A stretch of 64,000 nucleotides of DNA from NCBI GenBank assembly GCA_043745195.1, contig JAYTTF010000285.1, positions 32,878-96,877 on the forward strand. Direction: 5' to 3'. This document shows positions 1 through 8,637 of the stretch, one piece after another. Both the position numbers and the translations under genes were made by a program. The notes beneath the pieces are model-generated. The model saw nothing but the letters and a program-made list of their open reading frames with translations, did not search any database and was not told the DNA's origin. Source of the stretch: JANXSF01 sp043745195. GTDB taxonomy: Bacteria; Acidobacteriota; Terriglobia; Bryobacterales; Bryobacteraceae. Numbering within the stretch: position 1 is the first letter of the stretch; every line of letters begins with the position of its first letter.

Positions 1-418
1 ACGATTTTCAATGTCCTGCGAGGGTTTCTTTGGTGGCATTTTATTCTTCACATCCAAGAACAGTGTAGTGGAAACAGCACATGTTTTCGAACTGCCGAGT
101 AAGAGGACATAAAGGACGTTTATGAGGCGAACGGTCGCAGCAGCCTGAGTTTTACGTTCTTACCTCAGTTGGTCCTCAGCCAGAGGTAGTCACCGGTCAA
201 GTTGATGTGCTCCCACCCCGCGCGGAGACATGTTCTGCAAGAGTTTCTCATCGATATTCTGGCCATGATCCCTGATCGCCTGGACGGTTCGTTCCAAGTA
301 GACAGTGTTCGCCTTCAAGACACTATAGCTGGAAGAACTTTGTCGTCACTTTTCATCTACGCACCCTTGCCGGAAGGACACGATACAGTTAATGAGTTCA
401 TCCCGAACGCTCTTTCAT
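1..418. other. Left-edge region without a supported gene
   Basis: No reading frame here resembles a known family. A 74-codon plus-strand frame at 202-426 has no recognisable motif and runs into the start of the decayed DUF262 gene. It is probably noncoding or part of the same decayed locus. Confidence 0.4.
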
Positions 419-2316
419 ATGCCTAGCGAACTGCAAAGTCTCGACACCCTTTTCAATAGCCGGGTTTTCAGAATTCCCGATTATCAGCGCGGATACTCGT
501 GGGTCACGCGGCCTCAGCTCGAAGATTTTTGGGAGGACCTGCTTCGCCTGCGTGAACTACGCAGTCACTACACCGGCCAGCTAACGCTCGAAAAAGTGCC
601 GGATGCGGCCTGGAAGAAATGGGATGAAGACACTTTGCTCATTGAAGTCAAAGGCTACAAACCCTTTTATGTGGTGGATGGTCAGCAGCGACTCACCACT
701 GCCATCGTAACTCATCAAATGTCTCCTAGAGCGGGTGCCTAACAATGGACAACTAGCTCTGACGGACAAAGCCGATTTGGCTAAAAAATATCTGGTTCAG
801 CAAGCGGGTGTGAGTCGCACCTATCTATTCGGGTATGAACGAGACAACCCAAGCTACGAATATCTGAAAACGCAGATCCTTGGTGAGCTGTCCAATCAGT
901 TTCAAGGCACTGAGACTACCTACACCGCGAATCTCAAGAACGCTCAGGATTTTTTCCGGAAGAAGATCAAAGACGCCGTATAAGAAGATATCGAGTGGTG
1001 GTTCAAGGCGGTGACACAACGGTTTCTGTTCAACGTTTACGAGTTGGAGCAAGAGCTTGACGTGTTTGTAGTGTTTGAGACTATGAACAACCGAGGGAAA
1101 CCCCTCTCGCGTCTAGAGCTGTTGAAGAATCGGCTGATCTATCTCTCGACGTTGATCACAGAACCCACGGAAGAAGAAGATCGAAAGGCCCTTCGCCGAA
1201 ACATCAACGACGCATGGAAGACAATCTTTGAATTCCTCGGCCGCGAGAAGGATCGGATATTGGATGATGACGATTTTCTCCGAGCCCACTGGATCATGTA
1301 CTTCACTTATAAGCGGGACGAGGCAGGTCAATTCTCCTCGTTTCTTCTTGGAGAACACTTCACGACTGCGCGCGTGACCGACAAAACCTTGGATATCAAG
1401 GAACTGCAACGGTATGTAACCAGCATCCAAAATTCGGTACGAAAGTGGCACGCAATTAACTTTCCTGATCGAGCCCAAGACCTCGACCCGGACGTTCGCC
1501 GTGGGATCGAAAGTATGGGCAGAGTGGGTAGAGGGGCATTCGAACCCCTTATGATGGCCGCAATGCAAAAGGCTTCGAACGATGCCCAGCTCACTGCATT
1601 TCTAGTAGCCTGCGACCGGTTTGTCTTTGCGATTGGGCGGCTGAATAGTAGCCGCTCCGACACAGGCGATAGCGAGTTCTATCGTTTGGCGGGCCAGTTG
1701 TACCGCGGAGAAAAGACTCTAACCGAAGCGACGGAGATAGTACAGGCTCTAACCGCCAAGAATTTTTCTCCTGAGAAAGCTCGCGGAAGAATGCGTGAGC
1801 GATTCCAAGATGCCGAAGGGTTTTACCGTTGGGATGGGCTTCGATATTTTCTGTTCGAATATGAACAGCATCTCAAGGAAAAGGCGGGGATGGGTACGAG
1901 TAAGCTCACGTGGGATGAGTTCAATAGCGCTAAGCGAGATCATGCCACCATCGAGCATATTTATCCAAAGTCACCTATTAAAGGGGACTGGCCAGGATTT
2001 GAGGCGAGGTCTCCAATGGAGCGTTCTATCCTTCACAATTCGCTCGGAAACCTTCTTTGCGGCATCGCAGAGTAGAAATTCGAAATTCTCCAACAGGGCG
2101 TTTGCTGTAAAAAAGGAGGATTCAGATGGCGGAAGGGGGTATTTTAATGGGTCTTATAGTGAGATTGCCGTGGAGCGAGTTCCTGACTGGACGCCCGAAT
2201 CTGTGCTTGAACGCGGTCTAGCTATACTCGACTTCCTTGAGACTCGTTGGGTCATCTCTCTGGGACCCCGTGTTGACAAAATAAAATTCCTCAATCTAGA
2301 GTTCCTCGAAACGTAA
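419..2316 (+). pseudogene. Broken GmrSD-like DUF262/DUF1524 restriction protein
   Basis: This is the remains of a GmrSD-type protein, a family of modification-dependent or anti-phage nucleases with an N-terminal DUF262 (ParB-like NTPase fold) and a C-terminal DUF1524 (HNH-type) domain. The first frame, from ATG 419, shows the DUF262 signature: 'IPDYQRGYSW' and 'FYVVDGQQRLTT'. It shifts frame near 715-735. The continuing frame has an in-frame TAA at 981-983, then reads on through 'ETMNNRGKPLSRLELLKN' to the DUF1524 motif 'HATIEHIYPKSP' near 1945-1975. A second frameshift near 2055-2070 moves the tail into another frame, which ends at 2316. With two frameshifts and one stop the gene should be inactive, unless the defects are assembly errors. 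Family assignment is firm; the exact defect positions are approximate. Confidence 0.8.
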
Positions 2317-2531
2317 TCGAATTTGCTAAGGGGAAACAAGGATGGTGTTGGCCCATCGTGTAGAAATGTAAATACACACCTGGTAGGGGCAGCCAGCGAA
2401 AATCGCTGATACTTTTGTACGGTCCGGATCCTCAAATCCAACGGTGGCCTTCAATTCCACCTCAGCACGATTGAAAACTATTGAATAAAACGGAGGCGAA
2501 GGTTCCGGGCCGACAAAGAACCAAGCGCTCG

Positions 2532-2948
2532 CTAACGGAAAAGAGTCGGCCCGATCAATTCAATGAACTCCCTAGGGGTAACAATCTTGGTGCCTTTATG
2601 GCTGAGCGGAAAATGTTTGGTATTGCCGGTGATGAGATAATCTGCTTTTCCAGCTTCGGCACATTCATAGAAACGGTTGTCGGATTCATCGCGGGAAATG
2701 GCCAGTGTGAGAGTAGGTCGTACGACGCTGCTGGTCTTGCGGATAGTGGAGAGGACTTGCTTAATACGAGCTAAGGCAATCTTGAAGTGAGGGCGGCGGA
2801 GAACCTCTTCGTATTCAGCCAAGATGTTCTCAGAGACGATCATGAGAATCTTCTTGTTCGCGGCCAAGTCAAGTATTGAAGCCGGCAGACCTTCATCCAC
2901 AAGCACGCCGGACACCACAACATTAGTATCAATGACAACCCGGTTCAT
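2532..2948 (-). CDS. PIN-domain toxin of a Phd/PIN toxin-antitoxin pair
   Basis: This 138-residue protein is a PIN-fold ribonuclease of the COG1569 'putative toxin-antitoxin system toxin component' type. The metal-binding acidic residues are visible: the first Asp in 'VVIDTNVVVSG' at residue 7, a Glu in 'NILAEYEEVL', the central 'SRDESDNRF' and the later 'DYLITGNTKHF'. Such toxins cleave RNA when their antitoxin is lost. Its start codon overlaps the upstream antitoxin stop by 4 bp (ATGA), so the two are translationally coupled. The product is cytoplasmic. The RNA target cannot be told from sequence. Confidence 0.85.
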   Translation of the reverse strand: MNRVVIDTNVVVSGVLVDEGLPASILDLAANKKILMIVSENILAEYEEVLRRPHFKIALARIKQVLSTIRKTSSVVRPTLTLAISRDESDNRFYECAEAGKADYLITGNTKHFPLSHKGTKIVTPREFIELIGPTLFR

Positions 2949-3238
2949 GCTGCTGGTTGAGTACGTTTAATTTTTGCGCGTGCCCGCACCTTCTCAATCT
3001 CACGGTCTATTTCACGCATACTTAAAGAACTAGTGCCTTTACGCTTTGCATCTTGACGTGTTGCTTTGTAGGCTTCGGGTGCCGGAGCAACATTCTTGAT
3101 ATAGTCCCTGATGCTCATGATGATGACGGCTGGTTCCCCACGGCGATCAACCAAGAAGCGCTCATCCCCCTCCCCTGCACGCTTGAGAATCTGTCCCAAT
3201 TGAGTGCGGGCGGTGACGGCAGAAATAACGTTGTTCAT
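2945..3238 (-). CDS. Phd/YefM-family antitoxin
   Basis: This 97-residue protein has the Phd/YefM N-terminal DNA-binding fold: 'VISAVTARTQLGQILKRA' followed by 'RFLVDRRGEPAVIIMS' and 'RDYIKN'. The C-terminal third is charged and probably unstructured, as expected for the part that wraps the toxin. It is the first gene of a two-gene operon with the PIN toxin. The family represses its own operon, and a perfect inverted repeat lies about 35 bp upstream at 3272-3289. The translated product is probably needed to neutralise the PIN nuclease. Confidence 0.8.
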   Translation of the reverse strand: MNNVISAVTARTQLGQILKRAGEGDERFLVDRRGEPAVIIMSIRDYIKNVAPAPEAYKATRQDAKRKGTSSLSMREIDREIEKVRARAKIKRTQPAA

Positions 3239-3271
3239 AGATACTTTGTGTTGTTTAATAATAAGCTCCGC

Positions 3272-3289
3272 GAACTGATCAATCAGTTC
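3272..3289. promoter_or_regulatory. Perfect inverted repeat upstream of the antitoxin operon
   Basis: GAACTGAT and ATCAGTTC form perfect 8-bp arms around a 2-bp spacer. The repeat lies 34 bp upstream of the antitoxin start, in promoter position for the minus-strand pair. Phd-type antitoxins bind such palindromes to repress their own operons, so this is the likely operator. Function is inferred from position and symmetry. Confidence 0.55.
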
Positions 3290-3300
3290 ACTTGAAGTTT

Positions 3301-3559
3301 AGCAAATGAGCGGAGTCTGCCAAGATTTGAAGAGATCCGAATAGACATCCAGAAGTCTCGACTGCGCGAAAAGTCACTATCTAATCGCGCGTGGCCACTC
3401 CGCCGGAATGCAAAATAAAAATAAGCAGTGCCCTGATCGCGGTTTGTGCAATAAGAAATAACCTGTATAGACTTTCAGAAGTCTAGCGTTTCAGTAGCAG
3501 TGCCTGCATAATTTGATTGAAACCACGACGCAACCAAAGCAGTCTGTTACCATGAGCCT
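3301..3559. other. Intergenic region with a small hairpin and a repeated decamer
   Basis: No gene is seen between the divergent toxin-antitoxin operon and moaDE. At 3468-3485 TAGACTT and AAGTCTA pair around a TCAG loop (7-bp perfect stem). The decamer TCAGAAGTCT at 3475-3484 overlaps this hairpin. A one-mismatch copy (CCAGAAGTCT) lies at 3349-3358. Exact copies recur at 12125 and 32998, also between genes. The region may hold the promoter of the moaDE run. Confidence 0.35.
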
Positions 3560-4282
3560 GTGAACGTAAAAGTACTTTTTTTTGGCATGGTGAAGGACAT
3601 GGTCAATGCGTCTGAATCAGCGCTAGCCATGCCCGAAGGCGCTGTGTTAAGCCAGGTTTTCGATCATTATGCCCAGCAATTCCCTGCCCTCTCCGGTCTA
3701 AAGGCAAGCGTAGTATTGGCCCGGAATCAGGAATTCGTACCTCTTTCTACCCCTCTTAAAGATAACGACGAGATTGCTTTTCTTCCGCCCGTAAGCGGCG
3801 GCACCGGCAAATGGACCAAGCAAATTACCATTGAACCGGCTGGACATTTTTTCGCGCTCACTCGTGAAACCATTCATGCAGAAGACCTCCGAACTTTGAT
3901 TTTGCAGGATTGCGATGGTGCCATTTGTACCTTCGAGGGCGTTACCCGCAACAATTCCAAAGGACGTGCAACTCGTTTCCTGGAATATGAATGCTACGAA
4001 AGCATGGCTATTAAGTTGATGGCTCAAATAGGCGAGGAGATTGCGTCGGCCTATGCCATTAGCAGAATCGCCATGGTGCATCGCCTTGGGCACTTGAAAA
4101 TTGGCGAGGCCAGTGTCTTGATCATGGCTGCGGCTCCTCATCGCGGACCTTCCTTTGAGGCGGCACGCGCAGGTATTGATCGGCTGAAGAAAACTGTGCC
4201 AATCTGGAAAAAAGAATTTTTCGTTGATGGTGAAGTCTGGGTGGATGGGGAATGGGACGACAAAGTCTTAGCACAGCGATAA
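3560..4282 (+). CDS. MoaD-MoaE fusion (molybdopterin synthase)
   Basis: This 240-residue protein joins both subunits of molybdopterin synthase, which converts cyclic pyranopterin monophosphate to molybdopterin in molybdenum cofactor synthesis. Residues 1-82 are a MoaD ubiquitin-like domain ending in 'PPVSGGTG'. Residues about 88-235 are MoaE, with 'GAICTFEGVTRNNSKG', 'HRLGHLKIGEASVLI', 'HRG' and 'VPIWKKEFFVDG'. The MoaD Gly-Gly, normally a free C-terminus that carries the thiocarboxylate, is internal here, so proteolytic release is expected, as for MoaX-type fusions. The start is GTG; an upstream ATG at 3552 stops after three codons. The gene overlaps the next one by 31 bp. Confidence 0.88.
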   Translation: MNVKVLFFGMVKDMVNASESALAMPEGAVLSQVFDHYAQQFPALSGLKASVVLARNQEFVPLSTPLKDNDEIAFLPPVSGGTGKWTKQITIEPAGHFFALTRETIHAEDLRTLILQDCDGAICTFEGVTRNNSKGRATRFLEYECYESMAIKLMAQIGEEIASAYAISRIAMVHRLGHLKIGEASVLIMAAAPHRGPSFEAARAGIDRLKKTVPIWKKEFFVDGEVWVDGEWDDKVLAQR

Positions 4283-5178
4283 TCGGAATCATTCTAGTCA
4301 CACTGCTTGCAGCACAGCAGGAGACCATTTTTCGTAGTGACGTTCAATTGGTTCGCATTCTGGCCAACGTCCGCGATGGAAGTGGCACGCTAGTTGGGGA
4401 CTTGCCAAAAGAAGAATTTGAAGTTTTTGACAACGGCGTTAAGCAGCAAATTTCAGTTTTCGAACGGCAGACGGCGCAGCCTCTAGCAGTAAGCTTGATG
4501 ATTGACATCAGCGCATCCACAGCCAAGGACTTTGCCGTTGAGTCGCAGAGCTTACAACGCTTTGTTGACGAATTTTTCAAAGAAGGGACCATTGAAGATA
4601 TGGCATCGCTCTATTCCTTCAATGACGACGTCACCTTGCTTTCCGGCTTCACCCGAAATGCTCGTCAACTGAAATCAGCAATGGCTAAAATGCGTCCTGA
4701 GGCTGGAACGTCGCTCTATGATGCGCTGGTATTAGCCGCACCTAGACTCAAAGACCGTGAAGGACGCCGCGTAATGTTGGTGGTAACCGATGGCGGTGAT
4801 ACTACAAGCAAATATACCTATAACGAAGCACTGCGAAAGGTCCACGAAGCGGAAGGATCCATTTTCCCCATTCTGATTCAGCCCATCACCAACGATTCCG
4901 GCCGCAACATTGGTGGAGAGAATGCGCTGTACACACTGGCAGCTTCCACAGGTGGCAGAGTGTTTCACGCAAGCGTCGGCCCGCGCTTGAATAGGGCTTT
5001 CGCCGATGTGTTGAAGGCATTGCGCACACAGTATTTCATCGGCTTCTATCCGAAAAATGTCCCTCTTACCAAGAACCCTTTTCACAATTTGGAAGTACGT
5101 GTAAAGACAAAAGAATTGCGCGCCGAAGCACGCACTGGATATTATGGGGATAGCTTAAGTACTGCCAAACCCAAGTGA
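4252..5178 (+). CDS. VWFA-related acidobacterial protein (TIGR03436-like)
   Basis: This 308-residue protein has a short N-terminal hydrophobic segment (about residues 8-20), likely a signal or anchor. A beta-rich stretch 'VRILANVRDGSGTLVGDL' follows, then a von Willebrand factor A domain with the MIDAS motif 'DISAS' near residue 87. Later MIDAS-region residues include 'GTSLYDAL' and 'VVTDGGDTTS'. The layout and the 'TQYFIGFYP' near the end match the TIGR03436 family, which is greatly expanded in Acidobacteria. Its cellular role is unknown; an extracytoplasmic metal-dependent binding function is likely. It overlaps the end of moaDE by 31 bp. Confidence 0.85.
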   Translation: MGRQSLSTAIIGIILVTLLAAQQETIFRSDVQLVRILANVRDGSGTLVGDLPKEEFEVFDNGVKQQISVFERQTAQPLAVSLMIDISASTAKDFAVESQSLQRFVDEFFKEGTIEDMASLYSFNDDVTLLSGFTRNARQLKSAMAKMRPEAGTSLYDALVLAAPRLKDREGRRVMLVVTDGGDTTSKYTYNEALRKVHEAEGSIFPILIQPITNDSGRNIGGENALYTLAASTGGRVFHASVGPRLNRAFADVLKALRTQYFIGFYPKNVPLTKNPFHNLEVRVKTKELRAEARTGYYGDSLSTAKPK

Positions 5179-5231
5179 GAGTTGGCAAGCGGTTCACACA
5201 CAATTTCCGTTAGAGAGCGTCCCACAACAAC

Positions 5232-5462
5232 ATGGCAAATCCCAAAACGCGCGCACCTGAATCAACCCTTCAAGAAATCAAGTTCCTTCAAGGTCTCGCG
5301 GACAAGAAGAAGAGAGTCTCCGTAAAGTTGGAAAATAACGAATTGGTTTCAGGGTTCGTTGAGTTTTTCGACGCAACCTTCATTCGCCTCACCCGTCCCG
5401 GAGAGGCCAATTTGTTCATCTACAAGCACGATATTAAGTATCTGTTTGAGGAGACCGAATAA
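5232..5462 (+). CDS. hfq: Hfq-like Sm RNA chaperone
   Basis: This 76-residue protein matches Hfq in size and pattern: 'TLQEIKFLQGL' in the N-terminal helix, which includes the conserved Gln; an Sm1 stretch 'VSVKLENNELVSGFVEFFD'; and the Sm2 signature 'YKHDI'. Hfq forms a hexameric ring that binds U-rich sRNA 3' ends and A-rich mRNA. The sequence is divergent from the proteobacterial form, and a long C-terminal tail is missing. It abuts the inositol monophosphatase gene with no gap, so the two are probably co-transcribed. An unrelated Sm-like protein is the main alternative. Confidence 0.72.
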   Translation: MANPKTRAPESTLQEIKFLQGLADKKKRVSVKLENNELVSGFVEFFDATFIRLTRPGEANLFIYKHDIKYLFEETE

Positions 5463-6287
5463 GTGGCCTCTTACATGGAGACCGCAATGGAGATTGCCCG
5501 CGAATCGGGAGCTCTGATTAATAATTTTGCGGAACGAAGAATTCCTTTTCAGTTGAAAGGGGATTTTGATCTGGTTACCGAAGCAGACAAAGCTTGTGAA
5601 GAGCTGATTGTCAGTCGGCTGCAGTCCTACTTCCCAACGCATTCGATCGTGGGCGAAGAAGGCGGGGAGCGTAAAGGGTCTTCCGAATATTGCTGGTATG
5701 TGGATCCGGTAGATGGCACCACGAATTTCGCCCACGGCTTTCCCGTGTACAACACCACACTCGCCCTGGCTCGAAATGGCGAAATGATAGCCGGGGTTGT
5801 CCTGGACCCTACCCGCAATGAAATGTTCGCCGCTGAAAAGGGCGGCGGTGCGTATTTGAATGGCCACCGCATTAAGGTGTCTAAAGCGCAACGAGTGGAA
5901 GATAGCCTGGTTGCCACAGGCTTCCCCAGCCTTAGACGGCACCAAAATGTAAACGTTCATTTCTACTATCAATTGGCGCTGCAATCCCACGGAGTTCGTC
6001 GGGCAGGCGCAGCGGCAATCGATTTGGCTTATGTCGCTTGCGGACGGCTGGATGCCTTTTGGGAATTCGGCCTCAATTCGTGGGACATGGCAGCGGGACT
6101 GTTGCTGATTGAGGAAGCAGGCGGGAAATGTACCAATATGCTGGGTGGGCCATCCAGTCTAACCGGCAAGCATTTGCTGTCAACCAATGGATTAATTCAC
6201 GAAGAGATGCTTCGCCTGTTTGCTGGCATTTTTGAAGGGAAATGGAAGTACCCAATGGTGGAAATGACCGATCCTAGCAAAAAATAG
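5463..6287 (+). CDS. suhB: Inositol monophosphatase family protein (SuhB-like)
   Basis: This 274-residue protein has the complete Mg2+/Li+-sensitive phosphatase signature. The first metal site is 'GEEGGE' near residue 62. 'DPVDGTTNFAHG' follows near 81-92, and the C-terminal 'NSWDMAAGLLLIEEAGG' binds metal and inositol. It should hydrolyse myo-inositol 1-phosphate or similar sugar phosphates in the cytoplasm; SuhB members also take part in rRNA antitermination. The GTG start directly follows the hfq stop; an in-frame ATG at 5475 is an alternative. Confidence 0.9.
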   Translation: MASYMETAMEIARESGALINNFAERRIPFQLKGDFDLVTEADKACEELIVSRLQSYFPTHSIVGEEGGERKGSSEYCWYVDPVDGTTNFAHGFPVYNTTLALARNGEMIAGVVLDPTRNEMFAAEKGGGAYLNGHRIKVSKAQRVEDSLVATGFPSLRRHQNVNVHFYYQLALQSHGVRRAGAAAIDLAYVACGRLDAFWEFGLNSWDMAAGLLLIEEAGGKCTNMLGGPSSLTGKHLLSTNGLIHEEMLRLFAGIFEGKWKYPMVEMTDPSKK

Positions 6288-6383
6288 ACCACCGCCAGTA
6301 ATGGTAAGACTGGTAGTTACGCGAGATTTCGGGCATTCCAGCTTTACTTTCAATGGGATAACGTGTTAGGCTGACTGATTATA

Positions 6384-7688
6384 ATGCGTACAGTCGACCT
6401 GATCCACCGTAAGCGCGAAGGCGAGGAGTTATCCGCCGAAGAATTGTCGTTCCTGGTGAAAGCTTACACCATAGGGGAAATCCCCGACTATCAAATGTCG
6501 GCTTTCCTGATGGCTACTTTTTTCTCTGGAATGACCGACCGCGAAGTCAGTTCTCTCACCGATAGCATTATTGCCAGCGGCGAGCGGGTAGACCTCTCAG
6601 ACATTCCCGGCGTCAAAGTGGACAAGCATTCAACCGGTGGTGTTGGCGATAAAACCAGCTTAATAAGCGCTCCAATTGCCGCAGCCGCAGGTGTGATTGT
6701 GCCAATGATCTCAGGACGTGCACTGGGTCATACCGGTGGCACTCTGGACAAACTGGAATCCATTCCAGGCTTTCGCACCAACCTCACCATTGATGAATTC
6801 AAAGCACAGTTGGCGAAAATCGGTTTGGCCTTTGTTGGTCAAACAGCACAATTGGCCCCCGCCGATGGCAAACTGTATTCCCTCCGCGACGCTACGGCAA
6901 CCGTGGAAAGCATCCCGCTGATTGCTTCGTCCATCATGTCAAAGAAAATGGCGGTGGACCTGGATGCCGTTGTGCTCGACGTAAAAGTTGGCAGTGGCGC
7001 ATTCATGAAAAAGCAGGTGGATGCCCGTCGTCTTGCTCAAATGATGGTTGGCATTGGCCGCCGCATGAACAAGCGAGTGCAAGCTCTGATCACCGACATG
7101 AATCAGCCGCTTGGCTACGCTATTGGGAATGCCCTGGAAGTGATGGAAGTATCCCAAACGCTCCAAAATGCCGGGCCAGTGGATTTAACCCGCCTTTCCC
7201 TGGAACTGGCAGCACGCATGATCTTCCTTGGTAAAAAGACGGCCACCATTGAAGAAGCTCGCGAATTAGCACAGTCGAAATTGGTGGATGGTTCCGGCTA
7301 TCGGAAATTGAAAGAAGTGATTGCCGCTCAGGGTGGAAACCCACAAGTGCTGGATCGCTTCGATCTGCTTCCGAATGCTACCGGCGCGCGCGAAATCAGC
7401 TCTCCCCGTGCAGGCTATGTGGCAGCAATTGACGCTGAACTCATTGGCCAGGCATCCTCCATCATCGGCGCTGGCCGTGATAAGAAGGAAGACGGCATTG
7501 ACCCTGCAGTAGGCGTAATCCTGGAAGTGAAAGTCGGACAAAAAGTGGAAGCAGGTAGTGTACTTTGCCGCTTATATTACACTGGCGAAAACCGATTGGA
7601 CGATGCTGGTGAACTGATTGAAGATGCATTCCGGATTTCAGCCAACCCGCCAGATGAACGGAACCTTATTCTTGAAGTTGTCGGTTAA
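6384..7688 (+). CDS. pdp: Pyrimidine-nucleoside (thymidine) phosphorylase
   Basis: This 434-residue protein is a full-length thymidine/pyrimidine-nucleoside phosphorylase. It reversibly cleaves (deoxy)uridine or thymidine with phosphate in nucleoside salvage. The family signature lies at residues about 79-91 ('DKHSTGGVGDKTS'). It also shows 'ISGRALGHTGGTLDKLES' and the C-terminal all-beta domain with 'VGVILEVKVGQKVEAG'. The length is typical of Pdp/DeoA dimers. deoA and pdp cannot be separated with certainty without alignment. A 96-bp gap separates it from suhB. Confidence 0.92.
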   Translation: MRTVDLIHRKREGEELSAEELSFLVKAYTIGEIPDYQMSAFLMATFFSGMTDREVSSLTDSIIASGERVDLSDIPGVKVDKHSTGGVGDKTSLISAPIAAAAGVIVPMISGRALGHTGGTLDKLESIPGFRTNLTIDEFKAQLAKIGLAFVGQTAQLAPADGKLYSLRDATATVESIPLIASSIMSKKMAVDLDAVVLDVKVGSGAFMKKQVDARRLAQMMVGIGRRMNKRVQALITDMNQPLGYAIGNALEVMEVSQTLQNAGPVDLTRLSLELAARMIFLGKKTATIEEARELAQSKLVDGSGYRKLKEVIAAQGGNPQVLDRFDLLPNATGAREISSPRAGYVAAIDAELIGQASSIIGAGRDKKEDGIDPAVGVILEVKVGQKVEAGSVLCRLYYTGENRLDDAGELIEDAFRISANPPDERNLILEVVG

Positions 7689-7713
7689 TCTCAAAATCAC
7701 TTAAGGACGAAGC

Positions 7714-8637
7714 GTGTCTCTCCTTTCCCGTCGTGAAATGCTTTTTGCCGCTCCGCTAGCCGCTTTCGGAGCGGCTAGCCAGCCTTTGAAAATAGCCGTA
7801 TTCTCAAAACACCTTCAATTCCTGAAAGATGAAGATTTAGCGTCAGTTGCCCAGGATCTGGGCTTTGATGGAATCGACCTCACCGTGCGTCCTGGCGGCC
7901 ATGTGGAGCCGGCGCAAGTTGCTACGGCTCTGCCTCGTCTGGTGGAAATCATCCACAAGAAAGGCCTTCAGACGCCGATGGTGACTACAGAAATTCGTGA
8001 AGCTACACCTGAGGCTGAGTTACTGCTAAAGACTTGTGCAAAATTGGGCATTCGCTACTACCGCTGGGGCGGCATTAAGTATGCCGACGGTAATTTTCCT
8101 CAGGATCAGTTGGCTGCGTGGAAACCCAAGATTCGGGCATTGTCTGAATTGAATCAGAAGTTAGGCGTTTGCGGCATGTATCATACGCACTCCGGTCCTG
8201 GCCAAATGGGAGCCTCCATTTGGGATCTGCACATTCTGTTCGATGGCATGTCAAAAGAAGCCATTGGCATTAATTACGACATTGGCCACGCAACCATTGA
8301 AGGCGGGTTGGGTGGTTGGATTGCTTCCACCAAACTCACCGGCGCAGGTGGCATGAAGGGCTTGGCGGTAAAGGATTTCATTTGGACTAAAGGACCCAAA
8401 GGCTGGGATGCCAAGTGGTGTCCGCTGGGTGAGGGGATGGTTAAGTTTCCCCAGTTCTTTGCTCTGCTAGCCAAGACAAATTTCAACGGCCCGGTTCAAG
8501 TCCACTACGAATATCCTTTGGGCGGTGCCGATAAGGGGAACACGACTCTCACCATGGATCGAAGCAAAATATTCGAGTTTATGAAGAAAGACGTGGTGCT
8601 GCTGAAGAAGTGGATGGCTGAAGCAAAGCTGCTTTAA
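7714..8637 (+). CDS. Exported sugar phosphate isomerase/epimerase-like TIM barrel
   Basis: This 307-residue protein begins with a Tat-like leader ('LSRREMLFAAPLAAFGAA'), followed by an AP-endonuclease-2/xylose isomerase-type TIM barrel. Visible landmarks are 'LGFDGIDLTVRPGGHV', 'MYHTHSG', 'NYDIGHA' and 'HYEYPLGGA', which carry the His, Asp and Glu residues that bind metal in this superfamily. The substrate is unknown. The start is GTG. The leader codons contain a perfect 10-bp hairpin at 7755-7779. Its 3' end overlaps the convergent downstream gene by 4 bp. Confidence 0.8.
   Translation: MSLLSRREMLFAAPLAAFGAASQPLKIAVFSKHLQFLKDEDLASVAQDLGFDGIDLTVRPGGHVEPAQVATALPRLVEIIHKKGLQTPMVTTEIREATPEAELLLKTCAKLGIRYYRWGGIKYADGNFPQDQLAAWKPKIRALSELNQKLGVCGMYHTHSGPGQMGASIWDLHILFDGMSKEAIGINYDIGHATIEGGLGGWIASTKLTGAGGMKGLAVKDFIWTKGPKGWDAKWCPLGEGMVKFPQFFALLAKTNFNGPVQVHYEYPLGGADKGNTTLTMDRSKIFEFMKKDVVLLKKWMAEAKLL

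Noticed and set aside
202..426. 74-codon plus-strand frame at the left edge
   Set aside because: No similarity to a family noticed and it overlaps the DUF262 start.
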